Source: JAKZRT01 sp047518005 (GTDB lineage: Bacteria > Pseudomonadota > Alphaproteobacteria > Rhodobacterales > Rhodobacteraceae). Taken from it: a DNA stretch of 38,117 nt. Location: contig JAKZRT010000008.1 in assembly GCA_047518005.1 (NCBI GenBank), positions 1-38,117 of the forward strand, given 5' to 3'. A program made the translations under genes and the position numbers. The notes beneath the pieces were generated by a model. The model ran no database searches. It was not told the DNA's origin and was given only the letters and a program-made list of their open reading frames with translations. This document shows positions 15,334 through 23,647 of this stretch, one piece after another (position 1 is the first letter of the stretch; each line of letters starts with the position of its first letter).

Positions 15334-17125
15334 GCCTCGGGTAGTGGTGGCAACGCTTCTGGCCGCGCACGGGGCGACCGGCGACCGGGTGGCGGCAGTG
15401 CTGCAAGCGCGGCACGATCTGCGTGGCCGGGACTTTGACGATGTCACCGGACATCTGGCCGAAGTGTTTCTGGGCGGTAATCCGCTGGTCGTCGTGGGGG
15501 CTGCGGGCATCGCGATCCGGGCGCTGGCCCCCCATCTGGGCGGCAAGCGCACCGACCCGCCGGTGCTGGCGGTGGCACCCGACGGCAGCGCGGTGGTGCC
15601 GCTTTTGGGCGGCCACCAAGGTGCCAACGACCTGGCGCGGGTCTGCGCGGATGGCCTGGGCGTTGCGGCGGCGGTCACAACTGGCGGCGATGTGATTCTG
15701 GGCGTGGCGCTGGACGCCCCGCCCGCGCCGTGGCGGCTGGAAAACCCCGAGGACGCCAAGGCGGCGATGGCCGCACTTCTGGCCGGATCCGGTTCGGAGG
15801 TGTCGGGTGAGGCCGACTGGCTCGGGCCTTTGGGCGCAGCGGAAAAAGCTGGCCCCAAGAACGCGCCGGTGGTGCTGAGCGTGGACGGCACCGCGCCGCT
15901 GATCTATCGCCGCCCGACGCTGGCGCTTGGCGTGGGGTGCGCGCGGGGCGCTTCCGGCGACGCGATGATTTCCTTCGTCATGGCAACGCTCGCCGAGGCG
16001 GGCCGCGCGCCGGGCGACATCGCGGCGGTGCATTCGATTGATCTGAAGGCCGACGAGGCCGCGATCCATGCGCTTGCCGCCCATATGGGCGTGCCGGCCC
16101 GTTTTCACCCCGCCGCGAGGCTGGAGGCCGAGAAAGACCGGCTGGAAAACCCGTCCGAAGTGGTCTTTGCCGAGGTCGGCGCGCACGGCGTCGCCGAAGG
16201 CGCGGCGCTGGCGGCGGCGGGGCCGGGGGGCGATTTGGTTCTACCGAAGGTGATGTCGGAAATGGTCACTTGCGCCTTGGCGCGGCTGGGCAATGGCGGG
16301 GCGGCGGGGACGCCGCGCGGATCGCTGGCGGTGGTGGGCATCGGCCCCGGTCAGGCCGCCTGGCGCACCGGCGAGGCTGCCCGGCTGATCGCCGAGGCGG
16401 ATGAGCTGGTGGGATATGGGTTTTACATCGACCTGCTCGGCCCCGCAGTCAAAGGCAAGACGCGCACCGATTTTGCCTTGGGCGAAGAAGAGATGCGCTG
16501 CCGCTATGCGCTGGAGACTGCGGGTGCTGGGCGGCGCGTGGCGCTGATCTGCTCGGGCGATGGCGGCATCTTCGCCATGGGCGCGCTGGTGACCGAGCTT
16601 TTGGACCGCCCAGAAGCGGACCACGGTGTCAGCGCCGCCGCGCGCCGGGTCAAAGTGGTGCATGTGCCGGGCATCTCGGCGCTGCAAGCGGCCTCGGCGC
16701 GCTGCGGCGCGATCTTGGGCCATGATTTCTGCGCGATATCGCTCAGCGACCTGCTGACCCCGCGCGCGGTCATCCAAAACCGCCTGAAAGCTGCTGCCGA
16801 AGGCGATTTCGTGATTGCCTTCTACAACCCGGTGTCGCGGCGGCGGCGGACGCTGTTGGCCGAGGCACGCGACGTTCTGCTGGCCCACCGGCCCGCCGAT
16901 TGCCCGGTGATCCTGGCCTCGAACCTTGGCCGACCGGACGAAAGCCTGCGATTGCGGCGGCTTCAGGACTTGCAGGTGGACGAGGTCGATATGCTGACCG
17001 TGGTGTTGGTCGGTGCCTCTTCCAGCCGCGTGGTGGCAAGCGGCGACACCACCGCCGGGGCCGGGGGGGCCTGGGTCTATACGCCGCGCGGTTACGCCGG
17101 GAAACTAGAGGGATCAGCCCCATGA
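15326..17125 (+). CDS. cobJ: CbiG-CobJ fusion: CbiG/CobE-type domains + precorrin-3B C17-methyltransferase
   Basis: The 599-aa protein joins two activities. Residues about 30-125 match the CbiG central/N region (VVGAAGIAIRALAPHLGGK, LLGGHQGANDLA) and about 205-325 match CbiG C-terminal/CobE (LALGVGCARGAS, SIDLKADEAAIHALA). From about 333 to 595 it is CobJ/CbiH: VVGIGPGQ, ICSGDGGIFAMGAL, VPGISALQAASARCGAILGHDF, FVIAFYNPVSRRR. CobJ methylates C-17 and contracts the ring; CbiG opens the lactone and releases the two-carbon fragment in the cobalt-early pathway. Having both on one chain links the two adjacent steps. Overlaps with cobI (8 bp) and cobM (4 bp) place it firmly in the operon. The presence of full CbiG rather than only CobE is notable. 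Confidence 0.9.
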   Translation: MPEPRVVVATLLAAHGATGDRVAAVLQARHDLRGRDFDDVTGHLAEVFLGGNPLVVVGAAGIAIRALAPHLGGKRTDPPVLAVAPDGSAVVPLLGGHQGANDLARVCADGLGVAAAVTTGGDVILGVALDAPPAPWRLENPEDAKAAMAALLAGSGSEVSGEADWLGPLGAAEKAGPKNAPVVLSVDGTAPLIYRRPTLALGVGCARGASGDAMISFVMATLAEAGRAPGDIAAVHSIDLKADEAAIHALAAHMGVPARFHPAARLEAEKDRLENPSEVVFAEVGAHGVAEGAALAAAGPGGDLVLPKVMSEMVTCALARLGNGGAAGTPRGSLAVVGIGPGQAAWRTGEAARLIAEADELVGYGFYIDLLGPAVKGKTRTDFALGEEEMRCRYALETAGAGRRVALICSGDGGIFAMGALVTELLDRPEADHGVSAAARRVKVVHVPGISALQAASARCGAILGHDFCAISLSDLLTPRAVIQNRLKAAAEGDFVIAFYNPVSRRRRTLLAEARDVLLAHRPADCPVILASNLGRPDESLRLRRLQDLQVDEVDMLTVVLVGASSSRVVASGDTTAGAGGAWVYTPRGYAGKLEGSAP

Positions 17126-17886
17126 CGGTCTATTTCATCGGCGCGGGTCCGGGTGACCCGGAACTTTTGACGCTGAAAGGCGCGCGGCTGATCGCGGCCT
17201 GCCCGGTGTGCCTTTATGCGGGGTCGTTGGTTCCCGAGGCGGTGGTCGCGGGCGCGCCCGAAGATGCTGTGGTCAAGGACACAGCGCCGATGACGCTGGA
17301 TGAGATCATCAAAGATATTGCGACAGCGCATCGCGCCGGGCAGGACGTCGCGCGGGTGCATTCGGGCGATCCGTCGCTTTACGGGGCAATCGCCGAACAA
17401 ATCCGGCGTTTGAAGTCGCTTGTTATCCCCTACCAGATCGTCCCCGGGGTGCCCGCCTATGCCGCTGCAGCCGCGGCCATGAGGCAGGAACTGACGGTGC
17501 CAGAACTGGCGCAGACCGTGATCCTGACCCGCACAGCGATGAAATCCAGCGGCATGCCACCGGGCGAAGACCTGGAGACGCTCGGCCAAAGCGGCGCGAC
17601 GCTGGCCATCCACCTGAGCGTGCGCAACCTCATAGAGATTGAGCGCAAACTGACCCCGCTCTACGGCGCAGATTGCCCGGTGGTGGTGGCCTACCGGGTC
17701 GGGTGGCCCGACGAGATGTTCCTGCGCGGCACGCTGTCAGATATCCGCGCCAAGGCGCGTTCGGCGCGGCTGACGCGGACCGCACTGATCTTCGTGGGTC
17801 GGGTTCTGGCCGAGGCGGATTTCCCGGACTCGGCCCTTTATGATGGCGCGCGGCCGCATCTGCTGCGCCCCAGAAAACACGCGTGA
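17122..17886 (+). CDS. cobM: Precorrin-4 C11-methyltransferase
   Basis: CobM (CbiF) methylates C-11 of precorrin-4. The 254-aa tetrapyrrole methylase has VYFIGAGPGDPELLTLKG, YAGSLVPE, ARVHSGDPSLYGAI and YQIVPGVPAYAAAAA. It ends LRPRKHA. The start overlaps the cobJ stop by 4 bp. It is the last gene of the operon; no clear T-rich hairpin follows. Other enzymes needed for a full pathway (CobK, CobF/CbiD type, CobG/CobZ, CobB, CobNST) are not in this window. Confidence 0.95.
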   Translation: MTVYFIGAGPGDPELLTLKGARLIAACPVCLYAGSLVPEAVVAGAPEDAVVKDTAPMTLDEIIKDIATAHRAGQDVARVHSGDPSLYGAIAEQIRRLKSLVIPYQIVPGVPAYAAAAAAMRQELTVPELAQTVILTRTAMKSSGMPPGEDLETLGQSGATLAIHLSVRNLIEIERKLTPLYGADCPVVVAYRVGWPDEMFLRGTLSDIRAKARSARLTRTALIFVGRVLAEADFPDSALYDGARPHLLRPRKHA

Positions 17887-18201
17887 TTTAATCTCGGCAA
17901 GCGGCGGGCCTGTACGCGGTCGGGTAAGTGCGCGGTCTTTGTAGGTCAATGTGTCCACGCGTGGCCAAGCAGCTAAGACATTGAAATATGATGGAAACCA
18001 GAGTGGTCTGTGGTCTGTGGTCTGTGGTCTGTGGTCTGTGGTTTGTGGTTTGTGGTCACTGGCCGCGCGGCTCTTTGGCGAGTTTTCGTCAAGCAAGGCT
18101 CTTCACTACAAATCCGACACATGCATGCAGCGATGCCAAAAAAGCATCAAACAAACTGCGAAGAGAAGTGTGATCCGGATGAGCGCCCTGACCCCAAGAC
18201 G
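17887..18201. other. Intergenic region between convergent cobM and the DUF1285 gene
   Basis: This 315-bp stretch holds a heptanucleotide tandem repeat (18003-18058) and is less GC-rich than its surroundings. Open frames across it are mostly translations of the repeat and match no known family. No clear terminator was found. A weak inverted repeat (GATGC / GCATC) lies at 18132-18148. Confidence 0.5.
18003..18058. repeat. Heptanucleotide tandem repeat, 8 units
   Basis: Five GTGGTCT units are followed by two GTGGTTT and one GTGGTCA, without interruption. It lies between convergent genes, not inside a clear gene. Arrays like this change length by slipped-strand pairing. Confidence 0.95.
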
Positions 18202-18816
18202 TCACTCGGGCAGTTCGACCGACGGGATGATCGGAAAGAAACTTCCGCCGGACCAAACTCCGAACCAGCTTTCGCCGTCGTGGTTGGCGCGCGACCCGAT
18301 CTCGACCAGGCGGTAGAAACTTTTGCGGTCGATCAGCGCCTCGAGGTTGGCGCGTATCAGGACATAGGGCGACGGTTCGCCGGTATCCGCGTCGCGCACC
18401 ACGCGGACAGGGTTTTCGGGGCCCGCGGTGACAAAATCGCCGACGTTGGTCTCGAAGGTCAGGCGCTGGTCGGGGCCGGTACCCGAAACTTCGAAATCCA
18501 CCGCCACGAAAGGCGCGTCATCGACCTTGATGCCGACTTTTTCGACCGGGGTGACCAGGAAATACTCATCGCCGTCGCGGCGCAGGATGGTCGAGAACAG
18601 CCGTACCAGCGGCGCCCGGCCAATCGGTGTGCCCAGATAGAACCAGGTGCCATCGCGGGCGATACGCATATCCAGATCGCCACAGAACGGCGGGTGCCAC
18701 AGATGCACCGGCGGCAAACCCTGTTTTCCGGCCTTTTGCGCGGCCTGGGCCAGGGTGTCGGCCGACGGTGTCTGGACCGATTTGGGCGTCTGTGTCACAG
18801 GCTCGTGTTTACTCAT
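18202..18816 (-). CDS. DUF1285 domain-containing protein
   Basis: The 204-aa cytoplasmic protein has the DUF1285 pattern: LPPVHLWHPPFCGDLDMRIARDGTWFYLGTPIGR, LVRLFSTILRRDGDEYFLVTPVEK and a C-terminal RKSFYRLVEIG. The family folds as a small beta-rich protein and its function is unknown. It is divergent from moxR with 77 bp between the start codons, an arrangement often seen in Rhodobacterales, which hints at a shared role or shared control. Confidence 0.87.
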   Translation of the reverse strand: MSKHEPVTQTPKSVQTPSADTLAQAAQKAGKQGLPPVHLWHPPFCGDLDMRIARDGTWFYLGTPIGRAPLVRLFSTILRRDGDEYFLVTPVEKVGIKVDDAPFVAVDFEVSGTGPDQRLTFETNVGDFVTAGPENPVRVVRDADTGEPSPYVLIRANLEALIDRKSFYRLVEIGSRANHDGESWFGVWSGGSFFPIIPSVELPE

Positions 18817-18893
18817 TGTTTACTTTTTGGTTCCGCGCGGGCGCGCGATTTGCGATGCTGTGGCCAAATATGACGTATGTGCGGAGGTTTGTC

Positions 18894-19901
18894 ATGGCCA
18901 AGACCGAAGACCTGGTGAGCGAGATCGAAGAATTGGGGGCGCGGCTGGCCGAGGCCAAGGCCTCGATCAACACGCGTTTCATCGGTCAGGACGACGTTGT
19001 CGACCTGACGCTTTCGGCGCTTTTGTGCGGCGGTCACGGGTTGCTCATTGGCGTGCCGGGGCTGGGCAAGACGCGGCTGGTCGATACTCTGTCCACCGTG
19101 ATGGGGATCAACGGCGCGCGGGTGCAGTTCACGCCCGACCTGATGCCGGCGGATATTCTGGGCTCGGAAGTGCTGGACGCCGATGTCAGCGGTCGCCGGT
19201 CGTTCCGCTTTGTCCAAGGGCCGGTGTTCTGCCAGCTGTTGATGGCCGACGAGATCAACCGCGCCAGCCCGCGCACCCAGTCGGCATTGTTGCAGGCGAT
19301 GCAGGAAAAGACGGTAACGATCGCCGGTCAGCCGCACGCGCTGCCCGAGCCGTTCCATGTGCTGGCCACCCAGAACCCGATCGAACAGGAGGGCACCTAT
19401 CCGCTGCCCGAGGCGCAGCTTGACCGGTTCATCGTGCAGATCGACGTCGATTACCCCGACCGCGACACCGAGCGCGAGGTCTTGCTGGCCACCACAGGGG
19501 CCGACGAGGCCGAGGCGTACGAGGTTTTTGGCGCTGCTGAACTGATCGCCGCGCAACGGCTTTTGCGGCGCATGCCGGTGGGCCAGTCCGTGATGGAGCT
19601 GATCCTCGATCTGGTCCGGTCCTGCCGCCCGGACGAGGCAAGCGCGCCACAAGCGGTGCGCGACGCCGTGGCTTGGGGGCCGGGGCCGCGCGCGGCCCAG
19701 GCGCTGATGATGACGGTGCGGGCGCGGGCGTTGATCGATGGGCGGCTGGCCCCCTCTGCCGACGACGTGCTGGCCATGGCGCGACCGGTGCTGATCCACC
19801 GCATGGCGCTGAGCTTTGCGGCGCGGGCGCGCGGTGAAGAGCTGCCGGCGCTGATCGATCTGGTTGCGCAAGAAGTGACGCGGGTGGAGGCGGCGGCGTG
19901 A
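18894..19901 (+). CDS. moxR: MoxR-type AAA+ ATPase
   Basis: MoxR AAA+ proteins are chaperone-like ATPases that act with von Willebrand-type partners in maturation of complexes or envelope stress. The 335-aa product has Walker A GVPGLGKTRL (about 53-62), Walker B LLMADEINRASPRTQSALLQAMQE, sensor 1 LATQNPIEQEGTYPLPEAQLDRF and the C-terminal lid (AAA_lid) with the PRAAQALMM helix. MAKTEDLVSEIEE was picked as the start because a GGAGG site precedes it; the upstream frame is a shadow of the divergent gene. It begins an operon with DUF58, DUF4159 and a second membrane protein. Confidence 0.93.
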   Translation: MAKTEDLVSEIEELGARLAEAKASINTRFIGQDDVVDLTLSALLCGGHGLLIGVPGLGKTRLVDTLSTVMGINGARVQFTPDLMPADILGSEVLDADVSGRRSFRFVQGPVFCQLLMADEINRASPRTQSALLQAMQEKTVTIAGQPHALPEPFHVLATQNPIEQEGTYPLPEAQLDRFIVQIDVDYPDRDTEREVLLATTGADEAEAYEVFGAAELIAAQRLLRRMPVGQSVMELILDLVRSCRPDEASAPQAVRDAVAWGPGPRAAQALMMTVRARALIDGRLAPSADDVLAMARPVLIHRMALSFAARARGEELPALIDLVAQEVTRVEAAA

Positions 19902-19984
19902 CCACCGATGCCGCGATATTTCTGACCGGGCAATGGGTGCCGGTGATGGGTTTGAATATCTATGCGCCACGGGGCAATAAGTGA
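19898..19984 (+). CDS. Possible 28-aa coupled ORF between moxR and DUF58
   Basis: A GTG overlaps the moxR stop (GTGA, 19898-19901). Its 28-codon frame ends in a TGA that overlaps the GTG start of the DUF58 gene in the same way (19981-19984). The peptide, VTTDAAIFLTG-QWVPVMGLNIYAPRGNK, is hydrophobic in its first two thirds. The double overlap is the pattern of translational coupling, so it could serve to carry ribosomes across the gap, or be a remnant of a former gene. A coincidence cannot be excluded at this length. Confidence 0.3.
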   Translation: MTTDAAIFLTGQWVPVMGLNIYAPRGNK

Positions 19985-20862
19985 CGCCGCGCGCCCAAAC
20001 CCTCCGGCGCGAAGCGCAGACGCTGGCGGGGCGTCTGCCGCCGCTCTTGGCCGACGCCGAGCATCTGGCGACCACGATTCTTCTGGGCGCCCACGGGCGG
20101 CGGCGGGCGGGCACGGGCGACGAGTTCTGGCAATATCGCGCGGCACATCCGGGCGACCCGGTGCGCGCGATCGACTGGCGGCGTTCGGCCCGATCGGAAA
20201 ACGCGCATTTTGTGCGGGAAAAGGAATGGCAGGCAGCGCAGACCGTCGAGATTTGGGTCGATGCGGGCCGGTCAATGGCGTTTTCCTCGACCGCCTCGCT
20301 GCCCTCAAAGGGCCACCGCGCGCGGCTTTTGGCGCTGGCGCTTGGCGTCCTGTTGATCCGCGCCGGCGAACGGGTCGGGCTGACCGACGGGGCTTTGCCG
20401 CCGCGCGGCGGCGAAGGACAATTGGCGCGCCTGGCCGAAGTGCTGGCCACCCGCGACGATGCGGCGGATTTCGGCAGCCCCGAGGCGCGCGGCATGTTGG
20501 CGCGGTCACGGGCGCTGTTTGCATCGGACTTTCTGGGCGACATTGCGCCGCTTAGCGCCGCGCTGACCACGGCTGCCGACCGGGGGGTCAAAGGCGCAGT
20601 TCTTCAGGTTCTCGACCCGGTGGAAGAGGCGTTTCCCTTCGACGGGCGCACGCGGTTCGAATCGATGACCGGCGCGTTGACGTTCGAGACCCAAAAGGCG
20701 GGAAGTTTGAAAGGGCGCTATCTGGACCGGCTGGCGGCGCGCAAGGCCGAACTGGCCGATCTGGCGACCGCGACCGGCTGGCAGTTTATCACGCATCACA
20801 CCGACGCCCCCGCGCAGGGCGCGCTTTTGTGGCTTTACCAGGCGCTTGAGAAGGTGCGCTAG
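19981..20862 (+). CDS. DUF58 domain-containing protein
   Basis: The 293-aa protein has the DUF58 core: GRRRAGTGDEFWQYRAAHPGDPVRAIDWRRSARSENAHFVREKEW (about residues 40-84), the segment that defines the family, followed by a von Willebrand-like fold start (VEIWVDAGRSMAFSS, a MIDAS-like DxGxS). DUF58 proteins accompany MoxR ATPases and are thought to be their client or adaptor partners. The start is a GTG, and an in-frame stop lies directly upstream. It has no signal peptide. It sits 5 bp before the next gene. Confidence 0.9.
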   Translation: MTPRAQTLRREAQTLAGRLPPLLADAEHLATTILLGAHGRRRAGTGDEFWQYRAAHPGDPVRAIDWRRSARSENAHFVREKEWQAAQTVEIWVDAGRSMAFSSTASLPSKGHRARLLALALGVLLIRAGERVGLTDGALPPRGGEGQLARLAEVLATRDDAADFGSPEARGMLARSRALFASDFLGDIAPLSAALTTAADRGVKGAVLQVLDPVEEAFPFDGRTRFESMTGALTFETQKAGSLKGRYLDRLAARKAELADLATATGWQFITHHTDAPAQGALLWLYQALEKVR

Positions 20863-20867
20863 GGCCG

Positions 20868-23645
20868 ATGTTTGCCATTGGTCCCATAGGGTTTGCCGCA
20901 CCCCTGGTGCTTTTGGGGCTGATCGTGCTGCCGATCCTGTGGCTTTTGCTGCGCGCGGTGCCGCCCGCCCCGGTGCGGCGGCGGTTTCCGGGCATCGCGT
21001 TGCTCTTGGGGCTGACCGACGATGACCATGAAACCGACAAGACGCCCTGGTGGCTTTTGGTGCTGCGCTGTCTGGCGGTGGCGGCGGCGATCATTGGGTT
21101 TGCCGGGCCGGTCCTGAACCCGCAGGAGCGGGCCGAGGGCGCGGGCCCGGTGCTGATCCTGCTCGACGGCAGCTGGGCCAGCGCTCCGGTGTGGGAGGCG
21201 CAAAGCGACCGCGTGCGCCAGGCCCTGGACCGCGCGGCGCGCACTGGGCGGGCAGTGGCCATGCTGTCGCTCAGCGACCCCGCGCCCGGGCCGCTGCCTT
21301 TTCAGGGTGCCGAGGATTGGGCCCAGCGCCTGCCGTCGTACGAGCCGAAATCATGGGTGCCGGATCCGGGCGTCGTGGACGAATTTATCACGCGGCTGGC
21401 CGTTGAGGTCCGGTTTGACACGCTGTGGATATCGGACGGTCTGGCGCGGGGGTCTCGCGCCGCGCTTTTGGCGGCGCTTGCGGCCAAGGGTGCGGTGCAG
21501 GTGATCGAAAGCCCGCGCCCGGTTCTGGGGCTGCGACCGGCCCGGTTCGAAGATGGCGTCGTGCGGGTGTTGGTGCTGAGGAACCGCGCTGGCGCGGGTG
21601 GCGAAGTCGAGGTGATCGCCCGTGGCCGCGACCCGGTGGGCATCGAGCGCGACCTGGCCCGTGCGACGGCTGAATTCGCGGCCGGCGACAGACAGGCCGA
21701 AATAGCCCTGTCGCTGCCCGCCGAGTTGCGAAACCGGATCACCCGGTTCGAGGTTGCGGGCACACGGTCAGCGGGGGCGGTCATATTGGCCGATGACGCG
21801 CTCAAGCGCCGCGAGGTCGCCCTGATCGCGGGCCGCGAGGACCGCGAGGGTTTGGAGTTGCTGTCGCCACTTCACTATCTGCGGCAGGCGCTGGCCCCGA
21901 CCGCCGACCTGATCGGCGGGGCGCTCGACGATATTCTGTTGGCCAACCCCGATGTGATCGTTCTGGCCGATGTGGCCAAGCTGGCCGAGGCTGAGGTTGC
22001 GGGGCTGACGAGCTGGATCGAGCAGGGTGGGTTCCTTTTGCGGTTTTCGGGTCCACGGCTGGCCGCCAGCGATGTCAGCCGCGACACGCTGGACCCGCTG
22101 ATGCCGGTGCGGCTGCGCGCTGGCGGGCGGGCGGTCGGCGGCGCGATGAGCTGGGGCGAACCGAAGTCGCTGCGTGCGTTCAGCCCATCGTCGCCCTTCT
22201 TTGGCCTGAACGTGCCCGGTGATGTCACCGTCAGCGCCCAGGTCATGGCCCAGCCTGACCCCGAACTGGCTGACCGCGTGATCGCCTCGCTGACCGACGG
22301 CACGCCACTGATCACCCGGCGCGCGATTGGCGAGGGTCAAGTCATATTGTTTCACGTCACCGCCAACGCCGAATGGTCAACGCTGCCGCTGTCGGGGCTT
22401 TTCGTGGCGATGCTGGAGCGTCTGGCCATCTCGACCCGCCCGACCTGGCCCGACGCCGAAGCCATGGCAGGCACCACCTGGGTGCCGGAAAAATTGCTGG
22501 ATGGGTTCGGTATTGCCCGCGATGCAGGCGCGCGGGCCGGCGTACCGGGCGAGGTGCTGGCCGAAGGCGCCATCGGCCCCGATCTGCCGCCGGGACTTTA
22601 TGCGGGCGCCGAGCGCCAACTGGCGCTGAATGTGCTGGATCCGACCTCGGCCCTTGCCGCTGCCACCTGGCCTGCGGGCATTCCGGTCGAGGGGCTTACA
22701 ACCTTCGCCGAAACGCCCCTGAAAGGGCTGTTGCTGGCGCTAACCGGAGCGCTGCTGTTAATCGACATAGTGGCCTCGCTCTGGATCTCGGGACGGCTTG
22801 CGGGGCCGCGCGGGGCGATGGCGGGACTTGCGCTGGCACTGGCGGTGAACCCGGGCGGCGTGCCGGTCGCACAGGCGCAGGAGGTCGATGACGCGCTTGC
22901 GCTCAGGGTCACGTCCGAGGTCGTGCTGGCCCATGTGATCACCGGAGACGCGTCGGTTGACGGCGTCGCCCGGGCTGGTCTGACCGGGCTGTCCGACCGG
23001 CTTTACCGGCGCACCTCGATCGAGCCTGCCGCCCCGGTGGCAGTCGATCTGGAGACCGATGAACTGTCGTTTTTCCCCTTTCTTTACTGGCCCGTGACGC
23101 CTGACCAGCCGGTCCCCTCGGCCGAGGCCTACGCACGGCTGAACCGGTATTTGCGCACCGGCGGCATGATCATGTTTGACACCCGCGATGCGCATCTGAC
23201 CCGGCGCGGCAGCACCACGCCCGAGACGCGGCACCTGCGCAATCTGGCGCGGTCGCTGGACCTTCCGCCCTTGGAACCCATTCCGCCCGACCATGTACTG
23301 ACGCGCACGTTCTACCTGCTGCAGGACTTTCCCGGGCGTCATACCAGCCGCGAGGTCTGGGTCGAAGCCGCACCCGCCGACGCGATCCGCGCCGAGGGCA
23401 TGCCGTTTCGCAACCTCAACGACGGCGTGACGCCGGTGGTGATCGGCGGCAATGACTGGGCCGCAGCCTGGGCGATCAACGAGCGCGGCCAGTCGCTGTT
23501 TCCGGTTGGCCGCGGCTTTACCGGCGAGCGCCAGCGCGAGATCGCTTACCGGTTTGGCATCAACCTGATCATGCACGTGCTGACCGGCAACTATAAGTCG
23601 GACCAGGTGCATGTGCCGGCGCTTTTGGACCGGTTGGGGCAATAA
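20868..23645 (+). CDS. BatA-type N-terminal + DUF4159 membrane protein
   Basis: The 925-aa protein begins with the BatA/aerotolerance N-terminal module: a first helix (about 7-29), a cytoplasmic stretch with RRRFPGIALLLGL, a second helix (about 61-83), then a large domain starting VLILLDGSWAS (vWA-like, without a full MIDAS). A third membrane segment lies at about 618-640. The C-terminus (about 690-920) is DUF4159: SFFPFLYWPVT, GGMIMFDTRD, DHVLTRTFYLL and RQREIAYRFGINLIMHVLTGNYKSDQVH. DUF4159 has a class I glutamine amidotransferase-like fold. Its job is unknown; it should act at the inner membrane with MoxR and DUF58. A two-base gap separates it from the next gene. Confidence 0.88.
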   Translation: MFAIGPIGFAAPLVLLGLIVLPILWLLLRAVPPAPVRRRFPGIALLLGLTDDDHETDKTPWWLLVLRCLAVAAAIIGFAGPVLNPQERAEGAGPVLILLDGSWASAPVWEAQSDRVRQALDRAARTGRAVAMLSLSDPAPGPLPFQGAEDWAQRLPSYEPKSWVPDPGVVDEFITRLAVEVRFDTLWISDGLARGSRAALLAALAAKGAVQVIESPRPVLGLRPARFEDGVVRVLVLRNRAGAGGEVEVIARGRDPVGIERDLARATAEFAAGDRQAEIALSLPAELRNRITRFEVAGTRSAGAVILADDALKRREVALIAGREDREGLELLSPLHYLRQALAPTADLIGGALDDILLANPDVIVLADVAKLAEAEVAGLTSWIEQGGFLLRFSGPRLAASDVSRDTLDPLMPVRLRAGGRAVGGAMSWGEPKSLRAFSPSSPFFGLNVPGDVTVSAQVMAQPDPELADRVIASLTDGTPLITRRAIGEGQVILFHVTANAEWSTLPLSGLFVAMLERLAISTRPTWPDAEAMAGTTWVPEKLLDGFGIARDAGARAGVPGEVLAEGAIGPDLPPGLYAGAERQLALNVLDPTSALAAATWPAGIPVEGLTTFAETPLKGLLLALTGALLLIDIVASLWISGRLAGPRGAMAGLALALAVNPGGVPVAQAQEVDDALALRVTSEVVLAHVITGDASVDGVARAGLTGLSDRLYRRTSIEPAAPVAVDLETDELSFFPFLYWPVTPDQPVPSAEAYARLNRYLRTGGMIMFDTRDAHLTRRGSTTPETRHLRNLARSLDLPPLEPIPPDHVLTRTFYLLQDFPGRHTSREVWVEAAPADAIRAEGMPFRNLNDGVTPVVIGGNDWAAAWAINERGQSLFPVGRGFTGERQREIAYRFGINLIMHVLTGNYKSDQVHVPALLDRLGQ

Positions 23646-23647
23646 CG

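Noticed and set aside
14035..15891. 618-codon minus-strand frame across cobL-cobI-cobJ
   Set aside because: Shadow of the cob genes: low-complexity Ser/Arg/Ala protein opposite well-recognised domains, a usual effect of high GC.
18003..18058. CRISPR-like repeat
   Set aside because: Units are 7 bp and contiguous with no spacers; a simple tandem repeat.
18813..20591. 592-codon minus-strand frame opposite moxR and DUF58
   Set aside because: Antisense shadow with Arg/Ser-rich low-complexity sequence.
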